From Hyphomicrobiales bacterium (lineage in GTDB: Bacteria > Pseudomonadota > Alphaproteobacteria > Rhizobiales > Rhizobiaceae): DNA of 32,694 nucleotides. Numbering within the stretch: position 1 is the stretch's first letter; the number at the start of each line of letters is the position of its first letter. Both the position numbers and the translations under genes were made by a program. The stretch is from NCBI GenBank assembly GCA_011087605.1, contig JAALLE010000042.1:1-32694 (forward strand). Direction: 5' to 3'. This document shows positions 16,485 through 24,865 of this stretch, one piece after another. The notes beneath the pieces are model-generated. The model was not told the DNA's origin. It did no database searches and saw nothing but the letters and a program-made list of their open reading frames with translations.

Positions 16485-17299
16485 ACAGGTCCTGGACCCC
16501 GTTTAACATCACATCTGTGGTCTTGGGATTTGCGTTTTTATACATCCCAATCATCATATTGATTATTTACTCTTTCAACGCCTCCAAACTGGTTACCGTG
16601 TGGGCCGGGTTTTCAACTCAGTGGTATGCCCAGGCGTTCCAGAATGCGGGCTTGATGAGTGCTGCCTGGGTAACTATTCGAGTTGGTTTGATTTCGGCAA
16701 CGGTTGCAACCGTTTTGGGAACAATGGCTGCATTGGCTCTGGTGCGATACAACGTATTCAGAGGCCGCTTTTTGTTTTCCGGTATGATCTACGCACCATT
16801 GGTCATGCCAGAAGTGATTACCGGCCTCAGCTTGTTGTTATTGTTTGTCTCCATGGGCATGGATCGCGGCATAGTCACCGTAATTTTGGCACACATCACA
16901 TTTTCAATGTGTTTTGTTGCGGTCGTTGTCCAGTCTAGACTGATCAGCTTTGACAGGTCACTTGAGGAAGCCGCATTGGACCTGGGAGCGACACCGGCCC
17001 GTACCTTCGCGCAGATAACGCTGCCGATCATTGCGCCGTCGATATTTGCCGGGTGGATGCTGGCTTTCACGCTGTCGTTGGACGACCTTGTCATCGCCCA
17101 GTTCAATTCCGGGCCGGGTGCGACGACCCTTCCGATGAAGATTTTCAGTCAGGTTCGACTGGGGGTAACTCCTGAAATCAATGCTGTATGTGCGATACTG
17201 GTGGCAGCGGTAGCCAGCGGCGTGATCATTGCGTCTGTCTTGCTGAAGCGGCAGGAGGTGCGTCGGATGCGCGCCGAACAACTGGCCGCGCAGGCCTGA
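16481..17299 (+). CDS. potI: Polyamine ABC transporter permease, PotI/PotC type
   Basis: A 272-residue inner-membrane permease, partner of PotH in the heterodimeric channel. Six hydrophobic segments are visible, starting with VVLGFAFLYIPIIILIIYSFNAS. The EAA loop is LEEAALDLGATPARTFAQI followed by TLPIIAPSIFAG, and FTLSLDDLVIAQFNSGPGATTLPM is the diagnostic PotC/PotI segment. The start overlaps the potH stop. The length is normal. Confidence 0.93.
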   Translation: MNRSWTPFNITSVVLGFAFLYIPIIILIIYSFNASKLVTVWAGFSTQWYAQAFQNAGLMSAAWVTIRVGLISATVATVLGTMAALALVRYNVFRGRFLFSGMIYAPLVMPEVITGLSLLLLFVSMGMDRGIVTVILAHITFSMCFVAVVVQSRLISFDRSLEEAALDLGATPARTFAQITLPIIAPSIFAGWMLAFTLSLDDLVIAQFNSGPGATTLPMKIFSQVRLGVTPEINAVCAILVAAVASGVIIASVLLKRQEVRRMRAEQLAAQA

Positions 17300-17374
17300 T
17301 CGATTAACAATTTGTGTCTTGAAAAATGCCTGTCTCGTCCCGACATAGGGGCGGGCCAGAAGTGGATAGATTCT

Positions 17375-18637
17375 ATGAACCGCAATACTCTCATCACAGA
17401 AATTGGCGAATGGCTGATTGATCAGGCATTGGCGCAACCAAATATAGTAGATCTGTTTACACAGGTCTGCTTGCGCTTGACCGCCGCGGGAGTTCCGCTC
17501 AGTCGTTGTCGGCTGATGTGGCCAACTTTACACCCGCTTTTTCAGGCCGAAACGGTACTATGGACCCGCGGTCAGGAAACCAAATTCAATCAGTTCGCTC
17601 ACCAGGATGACGTTTCAGATGAATGGCTGAACAGTCCCATGCACTTTGTTTATGAAAACGGCCTGGATACGCTTCGGCGCAATCTTGATGGTCCAAACAA
17701 GATGGTCGACTTTGCCATATTGGAAGAGTTGATCGAGCTGGGGCATACCGATTACATGTTGATTTCCACCGCCTTCAGCGACACCCAGGTGCGCAATACC
17801 AAGATGAATGGTGGTATCATGGTGATGTGGTCGAGCGACCGACCGGGCGGGTTCTCAGATGACGATCTGGCCACTTTGAAAAAGATTCAGAGACGTTTTG
17901 CCGCGGCTTGTAAGAACGTTGTTCAAAACCGCATCGCCCTTAACATCACCGAGACATATCTCGGCCAACACGCTGGCAGACAGGTTCTGGACGGAGCCAT
18001 CAAGCTTGGCGATGGTAGAGAAACTCAGGCGGTGGTCTGGTATTCCGATATGAGGCGGTCTACCGAACTTGCCGATACCATGTCTCCGGACGATTTCTTA
18101 CAACTGCTCAATGACTACTTTGAGTGCACCGCGGGACCGGCAATAGAATGCGGCGGAGAAGTGCTTGATTTTATTGGCGATGCCGTTCTGGTGATTTTTC
18201 CATTTGAAAATGATGAAGACATGGTTCAGGCCGTTAGATGCGCGACACTGGCCATGGAACGCTCGATGCAATGTGTGAGGGAGACAAATGAACGCAGAAG
18301 ATCTCACGGCATGACCGAATTTGATTTTGGAATTGGATTGAATACCGGCACGGTGATGTTTGGCAATATCGGGGTTGCTTCTCGCCTGTCATTTTCGGTT
18401 GTTGGTCCGACGATCAATGAAGTTGAGCGGATTGAAACTTTGACCAAAGCCGTTGACGCGAAAGCGCTTGCCACCAGGGAAGTTGCCAATTTGCGACCGG
18501 AAGATTGGACGAGCATTGGGGAATATCAATTGAAGGGCGTGGCCGGGAAAACCGAACTGTTTGCGTATAATGAAATCAAGGCCACGATCACCGACACCCC
18601 AATGAGCGCGACTAAGGAAAACGTGTTGTTGAATTGA
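17375..18637 (+). CDS. Class III nucleotide cyclase with atypical base-specificity residues
   Basis: A 420-residue soluble protein. Residues 1-205 form an N-terminal sensor-like region common in rhizobial cyclases. The C-terminal catalytic domain (about 215-390) is a class III adenylate/guanylate cyclase. Metal-binding Asp225 (YSDMRRST) and Asp269 (FIGDAVL) are 44 residues apart as usual. The transition-state residues Asn348 and Arg352 (INEVER) are present. The two residues that select the base are unusual: the position four before Asp269, normally Lys in adenylate cyclases, is Asp265, and the position seven before Asn348, normally Asp or Thr, is Ser341. This acid/small-polar pair resembles the Glu/Cys pair of guanylate cyclases. 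ATG 17375 is preferred over an upstream TTG. It lies 75 bases after potI on the same strand and may be read through from the operon. Confidence 0.85.
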   Translation: MNRNTLITEIGEWLIDQALAQPNIVDLFTQVCLRLTAAGVPLSRCRLMWPTLHPLFQAETVLWTRGQETKFNQFAHQDDVSDEWLNSPMHFVYENGLDTLRRNLDGPNKMVDFAILEELIELGHTDYMLISTAFSDTQVRNTKMNGGIMVMWSSDRPGGFSDDDLATLKKIQRRFAAACKNVVQNRIALNITETYLGQHAGRQVLDGAIKLGDGRETQAVVWYSDMRRSTELADTMSPDDFLQLLNDYFECTAGPAIECGGEVLDFIGDAVLVIFPFENDEDMVQAVRCATLAMERSMQCVRETNERRRSHGMTEFDFGIGLNTGTVMFGNIGVASRLSFSVVGPTINEVERIETLTKAVDAKALATREVANLRPEDWTSIGEYQLKGVAGKTELFAYNEIKATITDTPMSATKENVLLN

Positions 18638-18652
18638 TTCCGCCGATGTCGA

Positions 18653-20470
18653 CTACTGTCCAGCAGAGGCTTTTTCAGAATCGGGTGCAATTGCTTCGGG
18701 GTTATTAGAAACAGGCAATGGCACAAACAGTGGTGATGCGGCTGTTCCGCCGACGAAAAAAGGTAATTCTGCCTGCTTGTCCGCTGCCTGGCCGGTACTG
18801 TTGATGCGTCCTCGCAGCGCCAGAGTGGTTCGCACCAGATCAACCCGTCCTTTTAACGTCACATCAACGGCTTGGTTTTTTAGATAACTGTCGCGCATGA
18901 ATGCTGTGCCGTTGGCAATGAAATAACCAATGTTGAGTGCGGAATATTTGGTAGTGCCCGCAGATACCCGGGCGACTGAATCTGAACCCGCAATGGTGTT
19001 GTTATACAGTTCTGGAATATTTAATCCGGTGAGCGTGCCTTCGCTTCCCCGAATGTGCCCTTCGCCATTCAGTCGCAACAACAATCCATCGAAATTGCGG
19101 CCTGTTGATTTTAGCTTTATTGCAACGTCTCCCTGGCCCTGAAGTGAGACGCCCGTTGCCTTGTAGATTTGTGTCAATTCTGCAAGGTCGGTGTTGTTGG
19201 CGACGATATCAGCCGTTATTGCGGCTGAACTTTCCTGGTTCTGCAAATTCACGGACCCTGATACGGTGCCACCAACGGTCTCAACCCGACCGATGTCGAA
19301 GCTGGCGCGCCCATCCTTGACGATCACGGCTGCCGCCAAATTGTTCATTTCAAACGGTGCGCCGGACGCGATTTTTGAAGACAACCTCACATCCAGCGCC
19401 AGTCCTTCAAGAAAGGACAAGTCAATTTCCGCCGGTTTGTCGGAATTGACGGGTGTCGATTGCAGCAAATCTTGAAAACTTGGAAGGGCAATGGTCTCGA
19501 ACGCTAATGTTCCGTTCACGGCAAACGAGCCATCATTTCGCAAACTCATCTGCAGCCTCCCCATGCCCTTATGTTTTTCCAGACTTACCGAAGCATCGGG
19601 AAATTCGAGGCTGTATTTATGCAGGCTGGCAAGACCGGAGGCAGAAAAGCCACCAATCTTCTGGGCTGCAGGCAGTCGCCATCCTATCCAGTCAGTCAGA
19701 CGTTTGGGAGACGGGGTCGATATTGCAAGTGTTCCATCGTATTGGTCGATGGTCCCATCAGAAGTGCCATCAAACGTCAGATTCAGCGGTTTCGACGAGA
19801 ACTTCACCGATATTTCCGATTTTTCATTGCGCAACCACGCGGCTGGTTGAGCGATGCTGGTCGAAAATTGCATGATTTCTCCGTGCCACACCGCAGACAT
19901 TTGTGCATTGGCTGCAGAATTGCTGTCTGGCCAGGAAATTTGCCCATTGATCGCGGTCAATTCGCTGGATTGCCGCTTAGTCTCGTCGGTTAGTTCAAGA
20001 ATGCCGTCTTCAATTACTATGGTGCCGAGTTTCAAAGTCTTACTGGAGACAGGGTTAGCAACATGATCGCCAATGTGACCCTTATCAAGCGACCAGTTTT
20101 GTTGTCCATTTTGGTCGATGCGTAACTGAAAATTTGGTCGAACAAATTCGACTTCTGTCAGTTCAGCGTCGCCAATCAGTGCTGCAAACAATCCTAATCT
20201 TGCGTGCAGTTCGTCAATCGAAACCAACGGTTTCCCGACTGCGTCTCTAGGATCACTAATGATAACGTTGTCATATGACACACCCAAATAGGGCCGGATT
20301 GAGATGCTGCTGCTGCCGTCGATCGTTACATTGCGGCCGATCACCTGGGAAAGCTGATCGGCAACGCGCTGCTTGACGAAAGTCGCCGACAGCAGATTTG
20401 GAATGGCAAATATTGCGATAATCACGAAGATCGTCAGCGCGATTGCAAATTTTCCGGTTTTGGTCGTCAT
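18653..20470 (-). CDS. AsmA family protein
   Basis: A 605-residue envelope protein of the AsmA family, whose members are inner-membrane-anchored periplasmic proteins linked to outer-membrane assembly and phospholipid transport. Residues 8-30 form one membrane anchor (FAIALTIFVIIAIFAIPNLL). The AsmA N-domain follows directly (VKQRVADQLSQVIGRNVTIDG, then SISIRPYLGVSYDNVIISDP). The C-terminal AsmA_2-like region includes GQGDVAIKLKSTGRNFDGLL, a glycine-rich RGSEGTLTGLNIPEL and a late LKGRVDLVRTTLALRGRI. It is convergent with the cyclase gene, with only 15 bases between their ends, and divergent from acetoacetyl-CoA synthetase. It is a single-gene unit as far as can be seen. Confidence 0.85.
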   Translation of the reverse strand: MTTKTGKFAIALTIFVIIAIFAIPNLLSATFVKQRVADQLSQVIGRNVTIDGSSSISIRPYLGVSYDNVIISDPRDAVGKPLVSIDELHARLGLFAALIGDAELTEVEFVRPNFQLRIDQNGQQNWSLDKGHIGDHVANPVSSKTLKLGTIVIEDGILELTDETKRQSSELTAINGQISWPDSNSAANAQMSAVWHGEIMQFSTSIAQPAAWLRNEKSEISVKFSSKPLNLTFDGTSDGTIDQYDGTLAISTPSPKRLTDWIGWRLPAAQKIGGFSASGLASLHKYSLEFPDASVSLEKHKGMGRLQMSLRNDGSFAVNGTLAFETIALPSFQDLLQSTPVNSDKPAEIDLSFLEGLALDVRLSSKIASGAPFEMNNLAAAVIVKDGRASFDIGRVETVGGTVSGSVNLQNQESSAAITADIVANNTDLAELTQIYKATGVSLQGQGDVAIKLKSTGRNFDGLLLRLNGEGHIRGSEGTLTGLNIPELYNNTIAGSDSVARVSAGTTKYSALNIGYFIANGTAFMRDSYLKNQAVDVTLKGRVDLVRTTLALRGRINSTGQAADKQAELPFFVGGTAASPLFVPLPVSNNPEAIAPDSEKASAGQ

Positions 20471-20729
20471 TTACACTTGGCCCTTAAACCGCTTGTTGCA
20501 CGATTACGCGCTAGTTTTGCGGCTGGCAGTTATGCGGATAAACCCATCATAGGTCGCCAGACAATGTTTGAGAACAGCAAGAATAAAATATTGCGACAAA
20601 TGATCGACGGTCTCGTGCACGGCGATGCCCGATAAGTTGCGCAATAGGGAGCCGTGACAAAATATGAACTTGCCAATCTGGGCTCAAAGGGCGAATAGAA
20701 CCTTCGAAGTGTAACTTTGGCAGCAAGAT

Positions 20730-22700
20730 ATGACCCAGGAATCTGTTTCGCAGAAGTCTCCCTTATGGACGCCCAGTCCCGAGCGTGTCGCGGGGTCCCG
20801 CATGAGGGAATTTGCAGACTATTGCGAGGCGCGCTCGAACCGAAAATTTCCGGATTTTCCGAGTCTTCACGACTGGTCGACCACTTCTGCCGAAGAGTTT
20901 TGGGATGCAATCTGGGATTATTCGGGAGTGATCGGAGACAAAGGGGATGTCGTCATCCGTGATTCACACAAGCTTCCTGGCGCTGAGTTCTTTCCCCAGT
21001 CAAGCTTAAGTTTTGCAGAAAATTTATTGCGTCGAACGGGAGCGGATCCAGCGATTATTTTTCGTGGCGAAGACAAGGTGTGCAAAACTTTGTCATGGGA
21101 TGATTTGCATAGGCTTGTGTCTCGCCTGCAGCAGGCCTTTAGGGCGCACGGGGTTCAAAAAGGTGACCGTATTGCAGCGATGGTTCCCAATGTGGCAGAA
21201 GCCATTGCCTGCATGCTGGCGGCAAACTCGATTGGTGCGATTTGGTCTTCATGCTCTCCAGATTTTGGTGAGCAGGGGGTTCTGGACCGGTTCGGTCAGA
21301 TCAAGCCGGTCTTGTTTATTGCCTGTGATGGTTATTGGTATAATGGCAAAAAAATCGATGTTGCTGCAAAGATTGCGGCAGTCGCGCCACAACTCACATC
21401 AACAAAAACAGTGATATTGGAATATGTTGGCGGTGGTGAGCAGCTTTGCCGCTCGATTGAGGGTGCGGTGACTCTGGAAGCGTTCCTGAGCGGTACGGAG
21501 CCCGCCAATGTGACATTTGAGCGACTGCCATTTGCTCATCCGCTGTATATCCTGTTTTCTTCCGGCACCACCGGTGTTCCCAAATGCATCGTGCACAGTC
21601 AGGGTGGGGTGCTGATACAACATTTGAAGGAACACATGCTGCATTGTGGAATGCGGGCGGGCGACCGGGTGTTTTATTTTACGACGTGTGGATGGATGAT
21701 GTGGAATTGGCTGGTTACGGCTTTGGCATCGGAAGCAACGTTGATGTTGTACGATGGTTCGCCATTCTATCCCAATGCTGATGTGATCTTTGACTATGCC
21801 AGTGAAGAACGATTTACATTTTTTGGAACGTCAGCGAAATTTATCGATGCGGTGCGTAATTCTGGCCATCGTCCGATAGATACTCATGATCTGTCGAGTG
21901 TTCAGACGATCGCCTCGACCGGTTCGCCCCTATCGCCCGAAAACTTCCAATTTGTCTATGATGGCATCAAGCAGGATATTCACCTGGCATCGGTGTCGGG
22001 GGGCACGGATATTGTTGCATGTTTTGTCGGTGTGGTGCCGTGGCAACCCGTTTACTCGGGTGAAATTCAGGGTGCCATATTGGGTCTGGCCACTGAGGTT
22101 TGGAACGATGACGGCAAACCGGTGACCGAAGAAAAAGGCGAATTGGTTTGTACAAAATCGTTTCCATCAATGCCGATTATGTTCTGGAATGATCCTGAAG
22201 GAACAAAATATCATTCAGCCTATTTTGAGCGGTTTGACAATATCTGGTGCCACGGTGATTTTGCTGAATGGACATCAACGGGTGGGATGATCATTCATGG
22301 CCGCTCTGATGCGACGCTAAATCCAGGTGGAGTGCGCATTGGCACAGCTGAGATTTACAATCAGGTGGAGCAGATGGCTGAGGTGGATGAAGCGCTGTGT
22401 ATTGGCCAGCAATGGGAAAATGATACCCGCGTGGTTCTGTTTGTCCGTTTGGCTCAGGGGATTGCGCTTGATGAGGAATTGATTGGTGCCATTAAGTTGA
22501 AAATTAGAACCGGTGCTTCCCCACGCCATGTGCCAGCTGTGGTCATATCCGTTGCAGATATTCCACGCACAAAGTCAGGAAAAATCACGGAGCTGGCAGT
22601 TCGCGACATTGTCCACGGGCGACGGGTAAAAAATCGGGAGGCGCTGGCAAACCCGGAAGCCTTGCAACTGTTTGAGAAACTGCCGGAGCTGCAGTCTTAA
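20730..22700 (+). CDS. Acetoacetyl-CoA synthetase
   Basis: A 656-residue ANL-superfamily ligase that activates acetoacetate to acetoacetyl-CoA through an acyl-adenylate, used in ketone-body and polyhydroxybutyrate turnover. The P-loop-like motif LFSSGTTGVPKCIVHS is at about 275-290. FYFTTCGWMMWNWLV is typical of this subfamily, as is GGTDIVACFVG. The C-terminal catalytic Lys is K618 in PRTKSGK. GRSDATLNPGGVRIGTAEIY marks the hinge region. The length of about 650 residues matches acetoacetyl-CoA synthetase rather than the shorter ligases. The start lacks a clear ribosome site, but upstream in-frame codons give no better one. Together with isocitrate lyase in this window it suggests growth on acetyl-CoA-yielding substrates. 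The common bacterial symbol is aacS or acsA, left unassigned here. Confidence 0.92.
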   Translation: MTQESVSQKSPLWTPSPERVAGSRMREFADYCEARSNRKFPDFPSLHDWSTTSAEEFWDAIWDYSGVIGDKGDVVIRDSHKLPGAEFFPQSSLSFAENLLRRTGADPAIIFRGEDKVCKTLSWDDLHRLVSRLQQAFRAHGVQKGDRIAAMVPNVAEAIACMLAANSIGAIWSSCSPDFGEQGVLDRFGQIKPVLFIACDGYWYNGKKIDVAAKIAAVAPQLTSTKTVILEYVGGGEQLCRSIEGAVTLEAFLSGTEPANVTFERLPFAHPLYILFSSGTTGVPKCIVHSQGGVLIQHLKEHMLHCGMRAGDRVFYFTTCGWMMWNWLVTALASEATLMLYDGSPFYPNADVIFDYASEERFTFFGTSAKFIDAVRNSGHRPIDTHDLSSVQTIASTGSPLSPENFQFVYDGIKQDIHLASVSGGTDIVACFVGVVPWQPVYSGEIQGAILGLATEVWNDDGKPVTEEKGELVCTKSFPSMPIMFWNDPEGTKYHSAYFERFDNIWCHGDFAEWTSTGGMIIHGRSDATLNPGGVRIGTAEIYNQVEQMAEVDEALCIGQQWENDTRVVLFVRLAQGIALDEELIGAIKLKIRTGASPRHVPAVVISVADIPRTKSGKITELAVRDIVHGRRVKNREALANPEALQLFEKLPELQS

Positions 22701-22798
22701 CATTTGTGGTTAATCAAAAGTATTCAGGAAATTTACCCTGCTATCCAAGAAGTGCCGGTCGGTAAAATTTTAACAGATTTGGCAAGTAGGGCTTAATG

Positions 22799-22943
22799 GT
22801 TGAGCGTCACAGTAGGCTCAACAAGCGCGTGATTACGATGATCACCTGAAATCTTTATCTGGAGCTTACTTAGACAGCCCCCTATATCCTGACAGCAAAT
22901 TAACTAACTTTTTCACGCGGGCTTCATAGTCCGCGTTTTTTTT
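22799..22943 (+). ncRNA. Candidate structured RNA or 3' UTR downstream of acetoacetyl-CoA synthetase
   Basis: The 247-base gap after the synthetase gene has no credible ORF, but it holds GTTGAGC/GCTCAAC (22799-22805 with 22816-22822), GTGAT/ATCAC (22829-22833 with 22841-22845) and then a complete intrinsic terminator at 22915-22943, more than 210 bases after the stop codon. This chain of hairpins ending in a terminator is the usual build of a trans-encoded sRNA or of a long regulated 3' UTR. A promoter could not be fixed. Confidence 0.35.
22915..22943 (+). terminator. Intrinsic terminator, plus strand
   Basis: ACGCGGGCT (22915-22923) pairs with AGTCCGCGT (22928-22936), with one G-U pair and the loop TCAT, followed by a run of eight T to 22943. 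It faces the end of the iron-type permease gene (stop at 22948) and works for plus-strand transcripts. Confidence 0.9.
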
Positions 22944-22947
22944 GTTC

Positions 22948-24612
22948 TCAATTAACTTTGGACAGCTTTGTCAAAAACAGAACCGGCACAATTCCTATAA
23001 GAACGATGGCAATCGAGGCCAGAGCCGCATCTTCCAGAGCGCTTTGTGAGGCCCTGTCATAGATGAATGTGGCCAACGTATCGAAATTAAAAGGCCGCAG
23101 CAGCAATGTTGCAGACAGTTCTTTCATGGAATCGACAAATACCAGCAAAAAGGCAATTGATGTCGCTCGGGCCAGAATTGGTCGGTGAATTTGCCAGGCC
23201 ATTTGTCCGGGACTGCGACCCAGCGCGCGCGCTGCCATGTCGATGTTGGGGGAAACCCGCAAAAAGCCGGCTTCCAGTGTGCCATAGGCAATGGCGGCAA
23301 ATCGCAAACTGCAGGCATAGACGACAATCGCCATGGACCCGCTGAACAGTAACCCGCTCGAGACATCGAAATTGTCGCGCAACAGTCCGTCCAGCCAATT
23401 GTCAAATCCCGCAAGCGGAACCAACAAGCCGACGGCCAGGACTGTGCCGGGAATGGCATATCCCAGACTTGCGATTCGGCCAATCGTTGCAATTGCCGGT
23501 CGTTGAGTCATGCGACCATATTGCAGGATAAAATAGACAGAAGCAGTGGCGAGGCTGGCACTCAGGACCGCCACCAGAAGGCTGTTTCCAGCAGCAGAAA
23601 TGAGGTCTGATGATATTGCAGTATCCAAACGACGCAACGCATAGGTACCCAGGACCCAAAGTGGTATGCCAAGCCCCAGCACCAACGGCGTAAGGCAAAC
23701 CAACAGACACAGCCCTTGTTTGATAGGAGACAGGACGATTTTTGATGGTGGGTGCTCTCTGGAGGTTGTCGCATAGGAGCGATGATATCGCGCCCGACGT
23801 TCCACCCAGACCAGTAGGGCAATGATCACCAGGGTGAAAAGTGCCAATTGGACGGCTCCTGCCAAATTATCACGGTTCAACCAGGTCTCAAAGACCGCGT
23901 AGGTGAGCGTTTTGACGCCGAGAATTTCAACAGCACCAATATCGTTGAGTGTTTCCATCAACGCCAGTGCAACACCTGCAGCCAGCGCTGGACGGGCCAT
24001 CGGCAGAGCGATGCGCCAAAATATTTCCAACTTTCCGGCGCCCAGAGAACTCGCAACATCCAGTGCCGAAGCCCCCTGCATGGAGAACACCAACCGGCTC
24101 GTCAAAAACACGTATGGGTACAGAACGAGAGAAAACACAAATCCGGCACCTTGCAATGAACGGATATCGGGAAACCAGTAATCTTTCGACGTTGTGAAGC
24201 CAAAGACATCTCGCAGCGTCGTTTGTATGGGGCCGGAATAATCGAGAAATTCCACATGGGTGTAGGCGGCAATGTAGGTTGGCACTGCCAGCGGTAATAC
24301 GAGCGCCCAACTCATCAGATTGCGACCGGGAAAGTGATAAATGCTCGTCAGCCACGCACAACCCGCCCCGATGATCGTTGTCCCCAGGCCCACGCCAACC
24401 AGTAACAGCACTGTGTCCCACAGAGATCTGGGAAGTACGTAGTTGAGCAAGTGTTGCCAACTTTCACCGGTCGAAACTGCGGCGATCCAAATTAAGGCCA
24501 GGACAGGCAGCAGGGTCAGGAACAAAATAAGCATCAGCCCGCCAATCGGCAAAATAGCCGATAACCGGTCTTGCCAGATCAATTCGGGAGGGGGAGCGAC
24601 CGTTTCAGGCAT
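22948..24612 (-). CDS. Iron(III)-type ABC transporter permease, fused double-domain (FbpB/SfuB-like)
   Basis: A 554-residue inner-membrane protein with about 12 hydrophobic helices in two homologous halves, the layout of FbpB/SfuB ferric-iron permeases. Each half carries an EAA-type loop: ALDVASSLGAGKLEIFWRI with ALPMARPALAAG in the first, IDMAARALGRSPGQMAWQI with HRPILARA in the second. The phrase ALMETLNDIGAVEILGV is typical of the iron group. ATG 24612 is chosen because AAGGG lies 8 bases before it; the longer frame starts at a GTG (24660) without support. No binding-protein or ATPase gene is adjacent, so its partners must be encoded elsewhere. An Irr-box-like palindrome stands about 137 bases upstream, consistent with iron control. 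A related thiamine-type permease is the main alternative. Confidence 0.85.
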   Translation of the reverse strand: MPETVAPPPELIWQDRLSAILPIGGLMLILFLTLLPVLALIWIAAVSTGESWQHLLNYVLPRSLWDTVLLLVGVGLGTTIIGAGCAWLTSIYHFPGRNLMSWALVLPLAVPTYIAAYTHVEFLDYSGPIQTTLRDVFGFTTSKDYWFPDIRSLQGAGFVFSLVLYPYVFLTSRLVFSMQGASALDVASSLGAGKLEIFWRIALPMARPALAAGVALALMETLNDIGAVEILGVKTLTYAVFETWLNRDNLAGAVQLALFTLVIIALLVWVERRARYHRSYATTSREHPPSKIVLSPIKQGLCLLVCLTPLVLGLGIPLWVLGTYALRRLDTAISSDLISAAGNSLLVAVLSASLATASVYFILQYGRMTQRPAIATIGRIASLGYAIPGTVLAVGLLVPLAGFDNWLDGLLRDNFDVSSGLLFSGSMAIVVYACSLRFAAIAYGTLEAGFLRVSPNIDMAARALGRSPGQMAWQIHRPILARATSIAFLLVFVDSMKELSATLLLRPFNFDTLATFIYDRASQSALEDAALASIAIVLIGIVPVLFLTKLSKVN

Positions 24613-24747
24613 GAGGCCCTTCGTTTTGAGATTCCTGAACCTGCATGCCCTTGGCCGCACGGACGGGATGTGAGTTTCGGCAACTGCCGTCTAGTGCATA
24701 GAAATTGCAACCGTCAGCGTCAAGAAAATATTGTTAAAAACCAATAT

Positions 24748-24765
24748 CTTAGAAATTTTCTAAAA
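24748..24765. promoter_or_regulatory. Irr-box / iron control element-like palindrome
   Basis: TTAGAAATTTTCTAA (24749-24763) is a perfect 7-bp inverted repeat around one base. It matches the TTTAGAA-n3-TTCTAAA-like iron control element bound by Irr in Rhizobiales, as I recall it. It lies upstream of the iron-type permease on the minus strand. Confidence 0.6.
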
Positions 24766-24865
24766 TGAATTATTGGGCAGGAAACAGCCTCTGATTCTGG
24801 CTTTTTTAAATGAGTTCAAAGGCTTGCCTGCATCAATTGGTGCGGCTGAATTGAGCCATGCGCTC

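Noticed and set aside
20530-20910. 126-codon minus-strand ORF between asmA and acetoacetyl-CoA synthetase
   Set aside because: It overlaps the first 180 bases of the well-supported synthetase gene, has a biased Ser/Pro/Arg composition and no recognisable domain. The gap probably holds only divergent promoters.
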